DNA of 64,000 nucleotides from Pyrobaculum islandicum DSM 4184 (lineage in GTDB: Archaea > Thermoproteota > Thermoprotei > Thermoproteales > Thermoproteaceae). Positions 60,658 through 64,000 of the stretch are shown one piece after another (positions within the stretch are counted from its first letter, which is position 1; every line of letters starts with the position of its first letter). A program made the position numbers and the translations under genes. The stretch spans positions 1,762,403-1,826,402 of the forward strand of contig NC_008701.1 of the NCBI RefSeq assembly GCF_000015205.1, given 5' to 3'. Under the pieces are notes generated by a model. It ran no database searches and was not told the DNA's origin. It was given only the letters and a program-made list of their open reading frames with translations.

Positions 60658-60951
60658 ATGCACGTGGTGAGTAACCTCGGCGTTAACATATACAAGACGC
60701 GGGACTTCTACTCGACTTCTAACTACGAGCCGGCGGCGGCTCCTCGTGCTGTGTTGCAACCCGAGGTCAAGGTGGTGGACAACACGTTGATAATTAGGCG
60801 TTGGGAGGAGCCGCCTGCGGCGACTGTCGCCGGCCTCGCCGAGGTTGTAGTCTATCTAGACGGGGATGGGAGGATCTACAACGTGGAGATTGAGTTTCTG
60901 AAGTTCTACTCAGAGAAGGGGCGCGAGACGCTTCAAAGAGCCAGATGGTAG
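60658..60951 (+). CDS. DUF2283-like small protein
   Basis: About 97 residues. NTLIIRRWEEPPAATVAGLAEVVVYLDGDGRIYNVEIEF looks like the DUF2283 beta unit. ATG 60658 is about 25 bases after a TATA-like ttgataaata. The TAG stop overlaps the next ATG. Function unknown. Confidence 0.6.
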   Translation: MHVVSNLGVNIYKTRDFYSTSNYEPAAAPRAVLQPEVKVVDNTLIIRRWEEPPAATVAGLAEVVVYLDGDGRIYNVEIEFLKFYSEKGRETLQRARW

Positions 60952-61349
60952 AGGCAGTCGAGGCCTCTATAGTGGAGTATAAGCCGGCCGTTGCGGTTTT
61001 TGAAACTCCGGAGTTTGGTAAAGTGACGGTGAGGCTTATACCAATTGTGGCAGAGATCCAGAGGGTGGGCGAGGGCTACAACGTCGGGCTTGTCCTGAAG
61101 ACAGCGGTGGAGGCGGAGAGGAGGGTCTACGCAGGGCTCCTCTGTTCGCAAGAAATTCCCCTAAGGCCGGTGCCGCTTGAAGATAAGCAGATTGGACGTG
61201 TATTAGTCAGAGGCGAGGACGGGACTGTGCTGGAGGCGTATATAGAGGTCGACAGAGTTTTCGTGGGGGTGGGAGCCTCCGACAGATTAGGCAGACCCTG
61301 TGTAAACGTGGTATGGAGTTATGGGATCAGGATGCCGCCACGAGGTTGA
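60945..61349 (+). CDS. unknown protein, 134 residues
   Basis: No family recognised. Beta-rich with one Cys near residue 67 and another near residue 122. The start overlaps the DUF2283-like stop, and its end overlaps the next frame by 29 bases, so the three genes at 60.7-61.7 kb act as one transcript. No membrane segment. Confidence 0.6.
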   Translation: MVEAVEASIVEYKPAVAVFETPEFGKVTVRLIPIVAEIQRVGEGYNVGLVLKTAVEAERRVYAGLLCSQEIPLRPVPLEDKQIGRVLVRGEDGTVLEAYIEVDRVFVGVGASDRLGRPCVNVVWSYGIRMPPRG

Positions 61350-61674
61350 CATAGCACACATCGAAGGGAGGGGACATCACCGGCACCTCTGGGATTATCT
61401 ATCTCAACGCCTCTTCCTAACGCCCGACTGCATTAGGAAGGTTCTTTCGGCGCTGTTGGGAGAAGAGGCGGCCCGTAAAGCGACCACGTTCGGCGAAAAC
61501 GTTTACGGGGGGAGATACGTGATGTGCGTAGGCGTGGGGCGTTGGGTGGGGGTGAGGCTTGTGGTGGAGAAGACCGAGAGGTGTCTGAGGACCAGGACTG
61601 CGTATCCTGACCCCGGCTGCGAGCCAGCCTATAGGGTTGTGGTCAGCGACTTGTGTCGTGTTAATCTGCGTTGA
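61321..61674 (+). CDS. unknown protein with His-rich start
   Basis: A 117-residue protein whose first 22 residues contain five His (RHEVDIAHIEGRGHHRHLW), which could bind metal. Further on YVMCVGVGRWVGVRLVVEK. No family recognised. Start ATG 61321 lies inside the preceding gene. The end overlaps the ABC-2 permease gene of the opposite strand by 14 bases. Confidence 0.5.
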   Translation: MGSGCRHEVDIAHIEGRGHHRHLWDYLSQRLFLTPDCIRKVLSALLGEEAARKATTFGENVYGGRYVMCVGVGRWVGVRLVVEKTERCLRTRTAYPDPGCEPAYRVVVSDLCRVNLR

Positions 61675-62431
61675 GCCACTTCTCTACTGCTATGACGCCG
61701 GCGGTTAGAGTGGCGGCGGCGAAGGCGGCTGTGGCCAGGGCGGCTGTGGGGTTTGGGGGCGCTCCGTATACGAGGGCCTCGCGTCCGAGCTCGGTGAGGT
61801 AGGTGAGGGGGTTCACCTCGCTTATGGCCTTTAGCCAGTCTGGGAAAAACTGCTGTGGGAAGAGCGCTGTTGAGGTGAACATGAGGGGCATGGTGATGAA
61901 GTTGCTTATTACGCCGGGGGCGTGGACGTCTGTGGTGTTTACCGAGAGGGCTGTGAAGAGGGCGGCGAAGCCCATCCCGGCGGCGGCTAGGGCGGCGGCC
62001 CAGAGGGCTAGGGCGGCTGGGTTTATGTTGTACCTCACGCCGAAGGCGGCGCCGACCGCCAGTATGACGGGTATCGTGAGGAGGCCGCGGGTGGCGGCGC
62101 CTAGGGCCTTGGCGAGGAAGACGGCGGTTTTGGGGGTGGGGGTCACCAGGACCCTCTTTAGGTACCCCACCCTCTTGTCGAAGACTAGGCTCATGGAGGC
62201 GAACATGCCTGTGGTGAGCATGACTATGGAGGCCATGCCAGGTATCATATAGGCCAGGTAGTTCTCGACGCCGAAGTACTGGGCGAGGAAGCCCCGGGGG
62301 AGGCCCGCCAGGCTGTTGCCAAAGAAGACCACCCAAAGGATGGGCTGAGCCGCCACCATGAGCCACATGTATCTACTCCTGAGGAGACGGAGGACTTCTC
62401 TCTTGTATAGGGCGTAGAGCTGGGAGATCAT
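61661..62431 (-). CDS. ABC-2 type exporter permease (DrrB-like)
   Basis: A 256-residue protein with six hydrophobic segments and an ABC-2 permease shape (LYKREVLRLLRSRYMWL at the start, then GYLKRVLVTPTPKTAVFLAKALG, the coupling region). It overlaps the ATPase gene by 4 bases. Exported substrate unknown. Confidence 0.88.
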   Translation of the reverse strand: MISQLYALYKREVLRLLRSRYMWLMVAAQPILWVVFFGNSLAGLPRGFLAQYFGVENYLAYMIPGMASIVMLTTGMFASMSLVFDKRVGYLKRVLVTPTPKTAVFLAKALGAATRGLLTIPVILAVGAAFGVRYNINPAALALWAAALAAAGMGFAALFTALSVNTTDVHAPGVISNFITMPLMFTSTALFPQQFFPDWLKAISEVNPLTYLTELGREALVYGAPPNPTAALATAAFAAATLTAGVIAVEKWLNAD

Positions 62432-63381
62432 CTCCTGGCCCGGCGGATCTTCATATATAGCTTTTTCACGTCTATGTGCTCCCCCTCGAAGGTGGCCCCC
62501 GTGAGGTTTATAAAAACCGTCTCGAGACTGGCCTTCCTCACCCGCACGGCTTTGACGGCGTCGACGGCCTTGACCACGTCGGCCAACACCTCCTCAGCCT
62601 TGGCCACTTTGACCACCACCCTGCCGTCTGCCGCAGTCGTCTCGCCAAAGCGGCTCAGTCTCGCGAGGTCCACAGGCCCCGACACCTCCAGCTCTATGAC
62701 GTCTACGCCGTATTTCGCCTTGAGCTCGTCGGGCGCCCCCAGCGCCACTATCCTCCCCCGGTTGAGGATGGCCACTCTGCCGCAGAGAGACTCAGCCTCC
62801 TCCATGTAGTGCGTCGTGAGGAGGACAGTTACGCCGAACTCCCGGTTTATCTGCCTAACCACCTCCCAGAAGCCGAGGCGGGCCCCCACGTCTAGGCCGA
62901 CGGTTGGCTCGTCCATAAAGAGAACCTCGGGGCCGTGGAGGAGGGCCATGGCAACCTCCAGCCTCTTCCGCATGCCCGTGGAGAACTTGCCCACGGGTCT
63001 CCCAGCCGCCTCGTATATCCCAAAGGCCTTCAACAGCTCCGCCGCCCTCTCCCTCCACCCCCTCACCCCCATGAGCCTAGCCTGCACCTCCAGATTCTCC
63101 CAGGCGGTGAGATCGTCGTCAAGGATAACCTCGGAAGATATCCAGCCAATCCTCTTCTTCGCCTCCAGCCCCTGCTCAACGACGTCGAAGCCCGCTACCC
63201 AAGCCCTACCCGCCGTCGGCTTGGTCAAGCCGGTGAGGATCTTTATAGTGGTGGTCTTCCCAGCGCCGTTTGGGCCAAGGAGGCCGAAGACCTCCCCACG
63301 GCCGACAGAAAAAGACACGCCGTCTAACGCTACAACATCGCCATACCTCTTGACTAGGCCCTCCGCTCTTACGGCCTCCAC
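62428..63381 (-). CDS. ABC exporter ATPase (DrrA-like)
   Basis: A 317-residue ATPase: Walker A GPNGAGKTT near residue 38, Q-loop GWISSEVIL, signature FSTGMRKRLE, Walker B VLFMDEP and H-switch TTHYMEE. A C-terminal domain of about 90 residues ends with SLETVFINLTG, as in DrrA/multidrug ATPases. Operon with the permease. Confidence 0.94.
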   Translation of the reverse strand: MEAVRAEGLVKRYGDVVALDGVSFSVGRGEVFGLLGPNGAGKTTTIKILTGLTKPTAGRAWVAGFDVVEQGLEAKKRIGWISSEVILDDDLTAWENLEVQARLMGVRGWRERAAELLKAFGIYEAAGRPVGKFSTGMRKRLEVAMALLHGPEVLFMDEPTVGLDVGARLGFWEVVRQINREFGVTVLLTTHYMEEAESLCGRVAILNRGRIVALGAPDELKAKYGVDVIELEVSGPVDLARLSRFGETTAADGRVVVKVAKAEEVLADVVKAVDAVKAVRVRKASLETVFINLTGATFEGEHIDVKKLYMKIRRARR

Positions 63382-63402
63382 ACAGACCGACGCGTCTACC
63401 CC

Positions 63403-63945
63403 TTATATAGCTTTCCTCCCCCTCCTACGCCTAGGCTCGCCCCCCTTGAAATACAAGTAGAAGAGGTAAGTCGCCACAGAGAAGAGAGCCAGCCTCCCCA
63501 ACCAAGCCGCCACGGCCTCGCCCCCCACCCCCTGAGGCCTAACCACCAGCGGAAACACCCCCACATACGGCACTGTGAAGAGAACCTTCCCAATTATGTT
63601 ATTTGTAACTGGGGGCTCCCCCGCCGCCTGGTCAGGCGCCGGGTTGTTGTCACCCCACGTGATCAAGCCACAGCCACCACGGTCAACCTTTTGATACACC
63701 CTGTGGATAATCCAACTCCCCACCCACAGGGGGTTCCTAGCCACGTAGACCACAACATCCCCCGGAGAAACGCTCTGACAGCTGGCACCCACCAGAAAGA
63801 TGAAGTCCCCCACTCTCAACGTCGGTTCCATAGAGTAGGAAGAAACAACCGCAATAGGCCACGCCACGCCAGCCACCACAGAATACACCACCAAAGCCAC
63901 CACAATAGCGACAAGCCACAAAAACTCCCTAACCCAACCCCCCAT
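63403..63945 (-). CDS. signal peptidase I, archaeal Sec11 type
   Basis: About 180 residues. Two hydrophobic segments near the N-terminus, then SYSMEPTLRVGDF with the Ser nucleophile, IIHRV with the His that replaces Lys in Sec11-type enzymes, and GDNNPAPD with the conserved Asp. Another hydrophobic segment closes the protein. ATG 63945 is about 25 bases after ttatatac. It cuts signal peptides of exported proteins at the outer face of the membrane. Confidence 0.9.
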   Translation of the reverse strand: MGGWVREFLWLVAIVVALVVYSVVAGVAWPIAVVSSYSMEPTLRVGDFIFLVGASCQSVSPGDVVVYVARNPLWVGSWIIHRVYQKVDRGGCGLITWGDNNPAPDQAAGEPPVTNNIIGKVLFTVPYVGVFPLVVRPQGVGGEAVAAWLGRLALFSVATYLFYLYFKGGEPRRRRGRKAI

Positions 63946-64000
63946 ACCACCAAAGACACAGCCAGTATATAACAATAACTCCAAAAGCCGCAACACACCA

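Noticed and set aside
1..64000. CRISPR array
   Set aside because: No regularly spaced short direct repeats were seen in any intergenic region.
1..64000. tRNA or rRNA genes
   Set aside because: No T-loop motif with a matching acceptor stem was found outside coding genes. Intron-split archaeal tRNAs could still be missed by eye.

Overview
The window reads as the chromosome of a hyperthermophilic crenarchaeon of the order Thermoproteales, most probably a Pyrobaculum. Supporting signs are an archaeal EF-2 carrying the diphthamide-site motif, a QueF-like archaeosine synthase (a crenarchaeal replacement for ArcS), DUF3782 coiled-coil proteins, SRP-independent Sec11-type signal peptidase, Thi4-type thiazole synthase, and promoters in which an A/T-rich TATA box lies about 25 bases before the start codon, so that most first genes of operons look leaderless. 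Genus is an inference from gene content; no rRNA or tRNA gene was found to confirm it.

Layout. 0-9 kb: GPN-loop GTPase, zinc dehydrogenase, a candidate two-gene defence module (RecF/OLD-type AAA ATPase plus TOPRIM-like protein) with a GC-rich structured element between them, an M16-like peptidase and a BtuFCD/FecBCD-type ABC importer. 9-26 kb: EF-2 with an antisense C/D box sRNA at its 3' end, a thiamine/iron-type ABC importer whose ATPase is on the opposite strand, a DsrK-like/DsrM-like/DsrC set, acyl-CoA dehydrogenase, dihydroorotase, a KaiC-like ATPase, a GH13 enzyme, QueF-L, an ABC-2 exporter and an NAD kinase fused to a winged helix. 26-30 kb: two MFS transporters and two TenA-family genes. 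29.7-35 kb: an accessory patch made of a 591-bp exact inverted repeat inside two DUF3782 genes, a decayed IS605-type tnpB with its right end, a second copy of the 3.5-kb structured element, a retropepsin-like protein and two unknown genes.

35-45 kb: maturation and structural genes of a large TAT-exported molybdopterin enzyme (TorD chaperone, polyferredoxin, degenerate P-loop/TPR protein, Fe-S subunit, cytochrome b, 1320-residue catalytic subunit, unknown protein, membrane ferredoxin). 45-52 kb: a formate dehydrogenase cluster (regulator, fdhD, small ORF, Cys-type FdhA, FdhB, FdhC, FdhE) whose catalytic gene is visibly richer in A+T. Both clusters look respiratory: electrons pass between a periplasm-facing Mo/W site, [4Fe-4S] subunit and a b-type cytochrome. 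52-64 kb: Thi4, a TRASH zinc protein, an amidohydrolase, a wHTH-DUF4097 regulator, a TGT-like protein, Trm112-like and DUF134/DUF5320 genes, SWIM and PIN-like small proteins, superoxide dismutase, unknown small genes, another ABC-2 exporter and signal peptidase I.

The most unusual content is the AAA/TOPRIM pair with its duplicated intervening element, the inverted DUF3782 pair that could exchange C-termini, and several GC-rich structured intergenic elements. All motif statements were made by eye; no homology search or RNA folding was run.
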